A stretch of DNA of 64,000 nucleotides from Caldicellulosiruptor changbaiensis (GTDB lineage: Bacteria > Bacillota > Thermoanaerobacteria > Caldicellulosiruptorales > Caldicellulosiruptoraceae), in NCBI RefSeq assembly GCF_003999255.1, contig NZ_CP034791.1:2334501-2398500 (forward strand). The letters are read 5' to 3'. The translations under genes and the position numbers were made by a program. Below the pieces are notes generated by a model. It was not told where the DNA came from. It worked only from the letters and a program-made list of their open reading frames with translations, and searched no databases. Shown one piece after another: positions 44,768 to 52,837 of this stretch (position 1 is the first letter of the stretch; each line of letters starts with the position of its first letter).

Positions 44768-46552
44768 TCAATCCTCAATAGGAAATACTATCTTGGCAAT
44801 TGTCTTTTGGTTCGGAATACTCTCATAAAAAAGCCCAGAGTCATTGCCAAAATAAATCTTAAGTCTGTCATTGATATTTTTTATCCCGTACCCATGTACT
44901 CTTGATGTCTCAAGTTCACCTTTTCTTATCTTTTCTAACTTATCCTCAGAAATTCCTACTCCATCGTCAATGACATATATTGTTGCCATTTTTCCATCCT
45001 GAATCTCACCTTTTATTGTTATTGTACCTTTCTGGTCATCCCTTTCCAAGATACCATGAAGTATAGAGTTCTCAACAAGAGGCTGAAGCGTAAGTTTTGG
45101 AATTTTTGCCTTTAAAAGCTCTTGTGGTACATCTATCTTGAGACTGATACAATTGTCAAAGCGATAGTTTTGAATCATAACATATGCCTTTACATGCTCT
45201 ATCTCGTTTTCGACCATTACAACATCTTCGCCTCTGCTAAGACTAAGTTTGTAAAACTGTGAGAGTGATGTTACAAGCCTTGAGATATCCTCATTTTTAT
45301 TCTTGATAGCAATCCAGTTGATTAAATCCAGTGTATTGTACAAGAAATGCGGATTTATCTGAGACTGTAATGCTTTTAACTCAAGGTTCTTCTTTTCTTT
45401 TCCAAGTTGGTACTGTTGATACAGCAAGTCTTTAATCTTTCTTATCATATAGTTAAAAGTATAAATTAGCTGACCCACCTCATCATTGGACCTTGAATCA
45501 AGTTCAATATCAAAGTCACTCTTTTCCACTACCTTTTTCATATTATGAATGAGTCGTTTTATCCTTGTGGTACTTGAGGTTGCAGCCCAAAAGGCAAATA
45601 TTAATGTAAAAGGTGTTATCAAAAATATTATAAAAAATACCTGCTTGATAGTCTTTACATTTAGCTGATGAACCTCTTTGTAAGGCACGACAAGTACAAG
45701 CTGCCAATCTGTGTTATTAATGCCCCTTGTCCTGACAAGAAAGTTTTCTTTTTCAACTTGGAGGTCAAAAACCTTTGCCTGGTCAGATGTTGATCTTTTC
45801 AATACCTCTTTTGCCAGCATGTCAATTGGCAAGTCTGTTTTATTTACTGAACTTGCAACTATTTGATTTTGAGAGTTTACAAGAAATGCTAATGTTGTTC
45901 GTGTAAAAAGTGCTTGGTCCAAGATTTTCTTAAGTTCACTGCTGGAGATGTCAGCCCTCAAAGCAGCCTTGTATTCACTAATGTTTTTGGGGTCAGGTAT
46001 AAGCCTGATGAGTGATACAAAACTATCCTTTGAAATCCCAAGCATCCTTGGCGTTACCCATCGAAATAACTCTCCACTTGCCACCATCTGAGCATACCAT
46101 GGAAATTTTTCTATCCTTTCAAAAAGAAAATAATTCTCTGTTTCACTCAGCCTTGCTAAACCTTGTGTCATGTAAATGGAAATGTCAATGATATTGAAAT
46201 TATGGCACGCACTGTAGAAAACCTTTGTAAATCTTTGAGAGTCAACAAGCCAATTCCCTATATTTTCATAGTAATACTCGTCTGGTCTATTTATAAGCTC
46301 TTGTACTGTTGAATCAAGTGCTAAAACATTCAAAACATTTTTAACAGATGTCACTCTGTTTTCTAAAAACGATGCTGTCTGTTCGACAATCTTTCCCGAC
46401 GAGTAAATTGCCTGTTTTTCAACATCCCTTCCGATAATGATATAGTTTATAAAAGAAAAAATGCTAAAAGATATCAAAATTACAAACATATATGAGGCAA
46501 ACAGCTTGTATTTTATGCTCATGTTTGAAAATTTATCTATAATCTTTTTCAT
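44768..46552 (-). CDS. Sensor histidine kinase (YesM type)
   Basis: A 594-residue membrane kinase. Membrane segments at about 15-35 and 297-318 flank an extracytoplasmic sensor domain; a HAMP region (T-T-R-I-K-R-L-I-H-N-M-K-K-V-V) follows. The phosphoacceptor His is in A-L-Q-S-Q-I-N-P-H-F-L-Y-N-T-L, and the ATPase domain has L-Q-P-L-V-E-N-S-I-L-H-G, D-D-G-V-G-I and G-Y-G-I-K-N-I. Phosphorylates the AraC-type regulator encoded just before it; the two genes overlap by four bases (ATGA-type coupling). Probably senses an oligosaccharide directly or through a binding protein, and controls the LplBC-SBP operon downstream. Confidence 0.95.
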   Translation of the reverse strand: MKKIIDKFSNMSIKYKLFASYMFVILISFSIFSFINYIIIGRDVEKQAIYSSGKIVEQTASFLENRVTSVKNVLNVLALDSTVQELINRPDEYYYENIGNWLVDSQRFTKVFYSACHNFNIIDISIYMTQGLARLSETENYFLFERIEKFPWYAQMVASGELFRWVTPRMLGISKDSFVSLIRLIPDPKNISEYKAALRADISSSELKKILDQALFTRTTLAFLVNSQNQIVASSVNKTDLPIDMLAKEVLKRSTSDQAKVFDLQVEKENFLVRTRGINNTDWQLVLVVPYKEVHQLNVKTIKQVFFIIFLITPFTLIFAFWAATSSTTRIKRLIHNMKKVVEKSDFDIELDSRSNDEVGQLIYTFNYMIRKIKDLLYQQYQLGKEKKNLELKALQSQINPHFLYNTLDLINWIAIKNKNEDISRLVTSLSQFYKLSLSRGEDVVMVENEIEHVKAYVMIQNYRFDNCISLKIDVPQELLKAKIPKLTLQPLVENSILHGILERDDQKGTITIKGEIQDGKMATIYVIDDGVGISEDKLEKIRKGELETSRVHGYGIKNINDRLKIYFGNDSGLFYESIPNQKTIAKIVFPIED

Positions 46553-48126
46553 ACATAATACCTCTCCCTAAAATCAGATGGAGTAAGTCCAACCTTCTTT
46601 TTGAAGATTGTAGAAAAGTAATTAGGATCACTAAATCCTACCTTCTCTGCTACTTCATATAGCTTTATACTATCATCTTTTAAAAGCTCTTTGGCTTTTT
46701 CAATTCTCACCTCAGTTATATAATCGTTCAAAGTTTTACCTGTGGCTTTTTTGAACATAGCACACAGATAATTAGGGCTGAAATAAAAATGATTAGCAAT
46801 TTTCTGGATTGTAAGTTCCTTGTCAAAATAGTTTTCTTCTATAAATTTCATAATCTGGTAAGCCTTTTTGTTTAGATTTCCTCTTTGATTGAGTATGTCA
46901 AATATCCCATCAAGAGTTTCATATAAAACCTCTCTTATTTCATCTAAGGTGATCTTTTGATCAATTTCTTTCCATTTTTGTACCCTGCCATCTTCGTCTA
47001 ATCTCTGTGTAATTCTTCTTTGCTTGCCTATCTCATAAGCAATTATTACCATCTCAAAAAATAGGTTTTTCACCTTTTCAATGTTCGGATACTCATTTGA
47101 TTTTAACCAGAAGCAAAATCTTTCAATCTCTTCTTTTACTTTCTTTACACCATCATCTTTCAGAAAGCGTTCGTACATTTCTAAATTAAAAGGCAGCTTG
47201 TATTCTTCATTGCTTTTTAAAGACTTATAAATATAAAAACTACCAAAACCATGATAGAAAATCTTTGTATGTATGAATTTGCCCATTTCCTCTAAACACG
47301 ATTTTATTTTGCTACTGTGAGTAGGCTCACCAATTGCCAAAGATATATCACAAAATTTACTTAATCTTTCTTTTAGCAAACTTACAAACTCTCTCGTTTT
47401 TACATCATCAATTTTGTCTTTTCTTTTAAAAATAGCAACAAAGCTATTTGAGGAGGTAAATGAAAAGAGAAATGGAATTTCATTTTCTTCACCAAGCTTA
47501 TTAAAAGTCTCTTGATATATGTACCTTAGGATATCATTTACACTTGTTTGTGTCTCTTCTTTTTTCCATTTAACTATACCAACAATTGGAATAAGGTGAG
47601 AGCTGACAAAATCGGCCATCCCATATCTTTCTAATAAATCATAATCTGGCTCATCTTTTAAAAGCTGCTGAACAATCTGGCTACAAATATAACAAAAGCT
47701 TTCATTATAATATTCCATTAACCTCTTTTTATTTTCCTCTTCTTCTCTTTCCTTATTGATAAGTTCAACTACTCTTTTCATGGTTTGAGTTATTTTTTCA
47801 ACATCTAAAGGTTTTTCGATATAGTCAATGGCATTTAGATGGATTGCAGAAAGAAGGTATTCCTTTTCAGCATATCCACTTATAAATACTATCTTACACT
47901 TTGGGAACAAACTTTTAAGATGCTTTGAAAATTCTATGCCATCCATTTTGGGCATTCTAACATCACAAAGAAGTATGTCAGGGGCGAAATTTTCTACAAC
48001 CTTCAAAGCTTCTTGACCATTTCTTGCACTTTTTATACTACTTATTCCAAGATCTTCCCAAGGTATTAGACTTTCAAGACTTTCTCTTGTGATTCTTTCA
48101 TCTTCAACAATAAGAAGTTTTAACAT
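46549..48126 (-). CDS. AraC-family response regulator (YesN type)
   Basis: A 525-residue response regulator. Receiver domain 1-120 with L-I-V-E-D-E-R and phosphoacceptor Asp in L-L-C-D-V-R-M-P; a long middle domain; C-terminal AraC HTH at about 425-525 (L-T-I-Q-K-I-A-N-H-F-Y-F-S-P-N-Y-L and the second helix V-A-E-K-V-G-F-S-D-P-N-Y-F-S). ATG at 48126 follows AGGAGG by about 11 bases. First gene of a two-gene operon with the YesM kinase. A TATAAT box lies near 48182-48187 on the minus strand. Confidence 0.95.
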   Translation of the reverse strand: MLKLLIVEDERITRESLESLIPWEDLGISSIKSARNGQEALKVVENFAPDILLCDVRMPKMDGIEFSKHLKSLFPKCKIVFISGYAEKEYLLSAIHLNAIDYIEKPLDVEKITQTMKRVVELINKEREEEENKKRLMEYYNESFCYICSQIVQQLLKDEPDYDLLERYGMADFVSSHLIPIVGIVKWKKEETQTSVNDILRYIYQETFNKLGEENEIPFLFSFTSSNSFVAIFKRKDKIDDVKTREFVSLLKERLSKFCDISLAIGEPTHSSKIKSCLEEMGKFIHTKIFYHGFGSFYIYKSLKSNEEYKLPFNLEMYERFLKDDGVKKVKEEIERFCFWLKSNEYPNIEKVKNLFFEMVIIAYEIGKQRRITQRLDEDGRVQKWKEIDQKITLDEIREVLYETLDGIFDILNQRGNLNKKAYQIMKFIEENYFDKELTIQKIANHFYFSPNYLCAMFKKATGKTLNDYITEVRIEKAKELLKDDSIKLYEVAEKVGFSDPNYFSTIFKKKVGLTPSDFRERYYV

Positions 48127-48217
48127 TTTTAGTAAATCCTCCTGCACAAAAAGCTACAACTAAAAGATATACTCTATATTGATATTATACAACAAAAATT
48201 TATAACCTCTAAAAATA

Positions 48218-48260
48218 AAAAGCCTGCCATCTTTTTTGCGAACTAAATTGGCAGGCTGTT
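48218..48260 (-). terminator. Intrinsic terminator of the small winged-helix gene
   Basis: On the minus strand AGCCTGCCA pairs with TGGCAGGCT and is followed by TTTTATTTTT, 20 bases after the stop of the small winged-helix gene. Confidence 0.85.
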
Positions 48261-48280
48261 TAAAGGTCTTTTGAGTATCC

Positions 48281-48457
48281 TCATTTTGCCTGGTAATAAC
48301 AGCGCTTTGGTGACTCTATCAGACCTTCATTTTTAAGATCCTTTATTGCCTTTTCCACTTCCTTTTTATCAAGCCCTGTTTTTTCAACAATGTCTTGAGT
48401 TTTCAAAGGCTGGTCAGAGCTTTTTAGCGCCTGCAGCACAATTTCTTTTGGGTTCAT
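48281..48457 (-). CDS. Small winged-helix DNA-binding protein
   Basis: A 58-residue protein forming essentially one winged helix: N-P-K-E-I-V-L-Q-A-L-K, T-Q-D-I-V-E-K-T-G-L-D-K-K-E-V-E-K-A-I and the wing L-K-N-E-G-L-I-E-S-P-K. It looks like a stand-alone MarR/LexA-type DNA-binding unit of unknown target. AAAGGAG lies about ten bases before the ATG at 48457. Single gene with its own terminator; no ligand domain is present. Confidence 0.75.
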   Translation of the reverse strand: MNPKEIVLQALKSSDQPLKTQDIVEKTGLDKKEVEKAIKDLKNEGLIESPKRCYYQAK

Positions 48458-48638
48458 TTTTACTCTCTCTCCTTTCACTTTAATTTTAAATTAGACTTTT
48501 CTTAATTTTGTTATCCTCACAGTAAATATATTACCACTCTTTCGTCGGCTCTTAACACAAAAAGGATTGCAAAGAAGTAGTATAATTTTAAGTGGGAACT
48601 TTACATATGCCAAAACCTAAGAAGGGGATGATGAGCAA

Positions 48639-49346
48639 ATGAAGTGCTTATTGTCTTCTTCTTATGTGTTAATGTTTGACAATTACTATTCTTTTCAGCC
48701 AAGACTCAAAAGCTTATGCAAAACAATTGACCTGAGTAACATTAGCTCTACAAGATACATGTGTTCAACAAATACCTTAGAAATGATCTCTGATAAGATT
48801 AAAAATATAAAAAATTCATTGTGTTTCCTTGGCTCAGGTGACTTTCATCATTTTACCCTGCTACTTCTCAAAAACATTTCTCAAAAAATCTCTTTAATTG
48901 TCTTTGATAAGCACGTTGATTACTCAAACTTTTTTGAAGGATTTGTAAGCTGCGGCTCGTGGTTAAAAGATGCATGCGATTTAGAAAATGTAGCTGAGGT
49001 CTTTGTACTTTCAGAGGAAAAAAAGAATGTTGAAAATCAAAAGCTAAAAATAGCATTACCCTCAGAATACAGAAAAATCCAGCCTCGATTTGATATTTAC
49101 ATAAGCATTGACAAAGATATTTTGAGTTCTTCCTCTTTAAAAACAACATGGGACCAAGGAAGCTGCGATGTCGCCACCCTTTTTGAGATTCTTTCCTACT
49201 TTGCTTCTAAATACACCATAATTGGCTCTGATGTTTGCGGAGAACCTCCTGTCAATTTCTTTTCGCCAGAGCACAAGAAAAGTGAAGATATTAACTTGAG
49301 ATTGTTAAGCTTTTTCACAACAAGTTTACAACTTTTAGCTGGATGA
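48639..49346 (+). CDS. Arginase-fold (ureohydrolase-like) protein
   Basis: A 235-residue protein related to the arginase/agmatinase superfamily, shorter than the usual 290-310 residues. Counterparts of the metal-binding motifs are visible: G-S-G-D-F-H-H-F for G-G-D-H, F-D-K-H-V-D for D-A-H-x-D, and I-S-I-D-K-D-I-L for S-x-D-x-D. The second half of the last motif (D-P) is missing. A Mn2+-dependent hydrolase acting on a guanidino compound is possible, but substrate residues are not recognisable. The ribosome site AAGGGGATGATGAG precedes the ATG closely. It ends inside a hairpin terminator at 49341. Confidence 0.7.
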   Translation: MKCLLSSSYVLMFDNYYSFQPRLKSLCKTIDLSNISSTRYMCSTNTLEMISDKIKNIKNSLCFLGSGDFHHFTLLLLKNISQKISLIVFDKHVDYSNFFEGFVSCGSWLKDACDLENVAEVFVLSEEKKNVENQKLKIALPSEYRKIQPRFDIYISIDKDILSSSSLKTTWDQGSCDVATLFEILSYFASKYTIIGSDVCGEPPVNFFSPEHKKSEDINLRLLSFFTTSLQLLAG

Positions 49347-49371
49347 GAGACATCTCGTCCATTATTTTTTT
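49341..49371 (+). terminator. Intrinsic terminator of the arginase-like gene
   Basis: GGATGAGA pairs with TCTCGTCC (one G-U pair) around GACA, followed by ATTATTTTTTT. The stop codon lies in the 5' arm. Confidence 0.8.
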
Positions 49372-49420
49372 GCATTTTTCTTGGTGAAGATTATTTGGCA
49401 TTGCAATTTAGATTCATTTA

Positions 49421-49464
49421 AACTATAATATAACTATAAATTAACTGTAACTTAACTATAATTT
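49421..49464. repeat. Four 11-bp phased direct repeats upstream of the HTH/amphi-Trp gene
   Basis: AACTATAATAT, AACTATAAATT, AACTGTAACTT and AACTATAATTT start at 49421, 49432, 49443 and 49454, so the period is exactly 11 bp, one helical turn. They end where the ribosome site (GAGGTG) of the HTH gene begins. This spacing puts identical faces on the same side of the helix, as expected for a multi-site protein-binding array. The adjacent HTH protein is the natural candidate ligand. Confidence 0.6.
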
Positions 49465-49476
49465 GAGGTGATTTTA

Positions 49477-49902
49477 ATGGAAAAAGAGGTTTTGAACTTT
49501 GAAGAGGCGGCTAAGTTTTTGGAAATATCAAGCAAGACGTTTAATCAGCTTTTAAAGGATGAAGATATCCCTGCATGAAAGATTGGAAGAGAGTGGCGCT
49601 TTTCAAAAAAGGCCTTGCTTGAGTGGCTTGGCAAAGGCTCATCAAGGGATTATTTCAAAAACCAAATTATTACACGGTTCGAAGAAGTAAAAAGTGGAAA
49701 AACTGAAAACTTAATCTCTCACGCAAAAGAGATACTTGACACAATTGCACATGAAAAATCAATCACCATTGAAGACAAAAGATTTGAATTTCCTGACAAC
49801 GTAGAGATGGAGGTAAAAATTAAAAAAAGAGTTGATACCATCAAGTTTGAACTTGAATTTGAATGGCAGAATGAAGAAAAGGGAGATGAAGAGGATGAAT
49901 AA
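49477..49902 (+). pseudogene. Excisionase-type HTH plus amphi-Trp-like protein, interrupted by in-frame TGA
   Basis: One 142-codon frame starting at 49477 (GAGGTGA five bases upstream) reads L-N-F-E-E-A-A-K-F-L-E-I-S-S-K-T-F-N-Q-L-L, an excisionase/MerR-type helix-turn-helix. A TGA at 49576-49578 then falls where relatives have Trp or Arg (I-P-A-stop-K-I-G-R-E-W-R-F), and the frame resumes to the end. A single G-to-A change from TGG explains it. The C-terminal half has the amphi-Trp-like pattern I-T-I-E-D-K-R-F-E-F-P-D-N-V-E-M-E-V-K and ends in F-E-W-Q. The gene overlaps the next by eight bases. It may be a pseudogene, or TGA may be read through at low level. Confidence 0.75.
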
Positions 49903-51114
49903 CAGAAATTTGGAAATTAGGAAAAGAAAGTCATTGGTATACCGTGGAATGCGTTTATATTTGGTTTTGTGAGTTTTTTAAACGACTTTTCAAGTGAGCT
50001 GACAATAAGAGCGTTGCCTCTTTTTTTGAAAAATGTCCTGAACACAAAAACATCTATTATAGGACTTATAGAAGGAGTGGCAGACTCAACTGCAACAATT
50101 TTAAAAATCTTCTCAGGGTATCTTTCTGACAAGTTAAATCAGCGAAAATGGCTTGTCACTTTGGGCTATGGCCTCTCTGCAATCTCAAAACCACTTTTGT
50201 ACTTTGCAAACAACTGGGTATTTGTACTGATAATAAGGTTTCTCGACAGAGTAGGCAAGGGTATTAGAACATCTCCAAGAGATGCACTAATTGCAAATAC
50301 CACAAAAAAAGAGGAACTTGGAAAGGCGTTTGGTTTTAATAGAGCAATGGACCCGGCAGGCGCAATCTTGGCACTTTTGGTGGGTTCTGCAGTTATCTAT
50401 TTTTCTTCAAAGAATGCAATTAAACTTACAGACCATTTATTTAAAATTTTAGTTTTAATTTCAATCTTCCCAGTATTCATTGCTCTTTTTCTCATAGTTG
50501 CATTTGCTGTAGATGTTAAAAATGGAAACAGCAGTGCAAACAAAGTGAACCTCTCTTTAAAAGGTTTCGACAAAAGATTTAAGCTGTATCTTCTCACAAT
50601 TGCAATCTTTACACTTGGTAACTCTTCGGATGCGTTTTTAATACTTCAAGCTCAAAACAGGGGCTTGAGCATTTTAGAAATATTTTTGATGTTAGCTGCT
50701 TTTAATTTTATCACCACAATCAGTGCCTATCCAGCAGGACTTCTTTCAGATAGAATAAAACGTCAACATTTAATTGTCGCTGGCTGGATTGTGTATGCTC
50801 TGATTTACTTGGGCTTCGGCCTTGCAACAAAGACATATCAAATAGTTATATTGTACATTCTATACGGTCTATATTATGGTCTTACAGGAGGTGTTGAAAA
50901 AGCACTTGTTGCTGATTTAGTTGAGCCTGAAAAAAGAGGAACTGCTTATGGACTTTATAATGGGGCTGTTGGAATATTCGCATTTCCTGCAAGTTTGATA
51001 GCTGGATTTTTGTGGCAATACATCTCACCTTCTGCACCGTTTATATTTGGTGCAGTCCTTGCAATTATCGCTTCTATATCTCTTTTGAAAGTGGTTAGCT
51101 TAAAAAGAGATTAA
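49895..51114 (+). CDS. Major facilitator superfamily transporter (N-terminus in another frame)
   Basis: A 12-helix MFS permease of about 400 residues with D-S-T-A-T-I-L-K-I-F-S-G-Y-L-S-D-K-L between helices 2 and 3 and A-D-L-V-E-P-E-K-R-G-T-A-Y-G-L-Y in the second half. The main frame has no plausible start before GTG 49969, though it reads G-I-P-W-N-A-F-I-F-G-F before it. The natural ATG at 49895 (M-N-N-R-N-L-E-I-R-K-R-K-S-L) is in another frame and joins at about 49935 if one G is added. So the N-terminal 13 or so codons are frame-shifted. ATG 49895 overlaps the previous stop (ATGAATAA), pointing to coupling. Substrate unknown. Terminator at 51141. Confidence 0.8.
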
Positions 51115-51140
51115 AAATGTTTACTCGAAAATTGATAACC

Positions 51141-51179
51141 TGGGGCCAGCTCAATATCAAAAGCTGTTGCCCCATTTTT
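51141..51179 (+). terminator. Intrinsic terminator of the MFS gene
   Basis: TGGGGC-AGCT pairs with AGCT-GCCCCA and is followed by TTTTTC on the + strand. It directly abuts the stop of the convergent response-regulator gene. Confidence 0.8.
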
Positions 51180-52820
51180 CTATCCATTCAACCTTACATT
51201 CTTAAACTTTACTACTTCTTTGTACTCAGAGGGGCTATAACCTGTATATCGCTTAAATATCCTCGAAAAATAGTGAGGGTCTGGGATGCCAACTTTATCT
51301 GCAACCTCATATGTTTTCAAATCAGTTGTTGCAAGAAGCTCTTTAGCCTTCTCAATTCTGTATTCATTTATAAAATCAGAAAGATTCTTTCCTGTTTCCT
51401 TTTTGAATAGTCTACTTAAGTATGAAGGACTTACAAAGAACTTTTCCGAAATCTCTGAAAGTGATATTTCATTGTAAGAGTAGTTTGCTTTAATGTATTC
51501 AATCACCTTTTTAATTAAGCTGCCCATCTTGCTCTGGTTGTGCTTTTGTACCTCCTCGATTGTCTTTTGGATTGACATTTTAAGTACACCATTTAGCTCA
51601 GAAATACTTTTACATTTTAAAATCTCACTCAAAAACTCAATGTCTTGCAGCTTGTCTTCTTGTTCATATTGGCTTGAGCTTGACAAAACCTGAGCTTTTA
51701 TCATGTTGATCTCAATTAACATAAGATAATATAGATTGAATATATATTGTTTGTCAGCCTTTGATTTTTTTAATGTCTCTTCAAGTTCTGATAATAGTAT
51801 ATCTATATTTGAAATATTGCCATATCTTACATTTGAAATAATTTCATTTTTCAAATATTTTAATTTTTTATCATCAACATACACAAAAAGATGTGAAAGG
51901 TCCTTGTAATATATTATGTCTTCATTGTCAAAGTAAAACTTGTAGTTAATAGCATCAATGCACTCTTTGAATTTGTTTGGAAGCTCCACAATACCGTAAC
52001 CCCATGTACTGACAACTAATGTCAGATCTATGTTAAAACACTCAATAGCTGCTTTTTTGAGTTGTTTTAAAAGTTCAAAAAACTCTAACTCCTCTTTTTT
52101 GGAAGGTTCACATTCAAAACTTACAACATAGACTGCTTGAGAATTGTTTAGGTATATTGTATATATAGAACAATCTTTATCAATAAAATCATTCAGTATA
52201 TTAGAAACACCCAAAAGATACAAATGACTATTTGGTTTTTCGTTTTCTTCTTTTATCCCACATTCTGCCAAAATCATGACAAAGTTCTTTATATCAATTT
52301 TATATACTTCTGCCATCTGGACAATTTCATCTTCATTTGTAATCATCTCAAATATGACATTGAACAAAAAGTTTTCTCTCAAAATTGGCAATTTCTCTTG
52401 TAAAAGTCTATTTATCTTCTCAAGTTCTTCTATCATTGTTTTTTCCTTATTTATCTCGGCAATAGCTTTTTGAACAACATTTATTATATCTTCCACCTTT
52501 GTTGGCTTTAGCAAAAAATCAAATGCACCAAATTTTATGGCTCTTTGAGCATATTCAAATTCTCTGTAAGCCGTGAGAATAATAATCTTACACTGAGGCA
52601 AAATGGCCTTTATTCTCTCAATTAGCTCAATCCCATCCATGTTAGGCATTCTGATGTCTGTAATGACTATGTCAGGCGTAAACTTTTTAATAAGCTCTAA
52701 GGCCTCTTCGCCAGTTGAAGCTTCGGCACAGATCTCACAGTCAAAATCTTTCCATCTAATTACATTTCTAATTCCCTTTCTTATAAGCATATCATCATCA
52801 ACGATTAAAATCTTGTACAT
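51180..52820 (-). CDS. AraC-family response regulator (YesN type), second system
   Basis: A 546-residue regulator: receiver domain with I-L-I-V-D-D-D and phosphoacceptor Asp in V-I-T-D-I-R-M-P (about residue 55), a middle region of about 300 residues, and a C-terminal AraC double HTH (I-S-L-S-E-I-S-E-K-F-F-V-S-P-S-Y-L-S-R-L-F and V-A-D-K-V-G-I-P-D-P-H-Y-F). GAGGGGTAA precedes the ATG by about eight bases. Third gene of an SBP-kinase-regulator unit. The likely target is the adjacent LplB-LplC-SBP operon at 56166-59637. Confidence 0.95.
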   Translation of the reverse strand: MYKILIVDDDMLIRKGIRNVIRWKDFDCEICAEASTGEEALELIKKFTPDIVITDIRMPNMDGIELIERIKAILPQCKIIILTAYREFEYAQRAIKFGAFDFLLKPTKVEDIINVVQKAIAEINKEKTMIEELEKINRLLQEKLPILRENFLFNVIFEMITNEDEIVQMAEVYKIDIKNFVMILAECGIKEENEKPNSHLYLLGVSNILNDFIDKDCSIYTIYLNNSQAVYVVSFECEPSKKEELEFFELLKQLKKAAIECFNIDLTLVVSTWGYGIVELPNKFKECIDAINYKFYFDNEDIIYYKDLSHLFVYVDDKKLKYLKNEIISNVRYGNISNIDILLSELEETLKKSKADKQYIFNLYYLMLIEINMIKAQVLSSSSQYEQEDKLQDIEFLSEILKCKSISELNGVLKMSIQKTIEEVQKHNQSKMGSLIKKVIEYIKANYSYNEISLSEISEKFFVSPSYLSRLFKKETGKNLSDFINEYRIEKAKELLATTDLKTYEVADKVGIPDPHYFSRIFKRYTGYSPSEYKEVVKFKNVRLNG

Positions 52821-52837
52821 CTTTAAATTACCCCTCT

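Noticed and set aside
49576-49578. Selenocysteine at the in-frame TGA
   Set aside because: The residue aligns with Trp or Arg in relatives and no SECIS-like stem follows.
51117-51410. 97-residue + strand frame after the MFS gene
   Set aside because: It overlaps the response regulator on the other strand and the MFS terminator.
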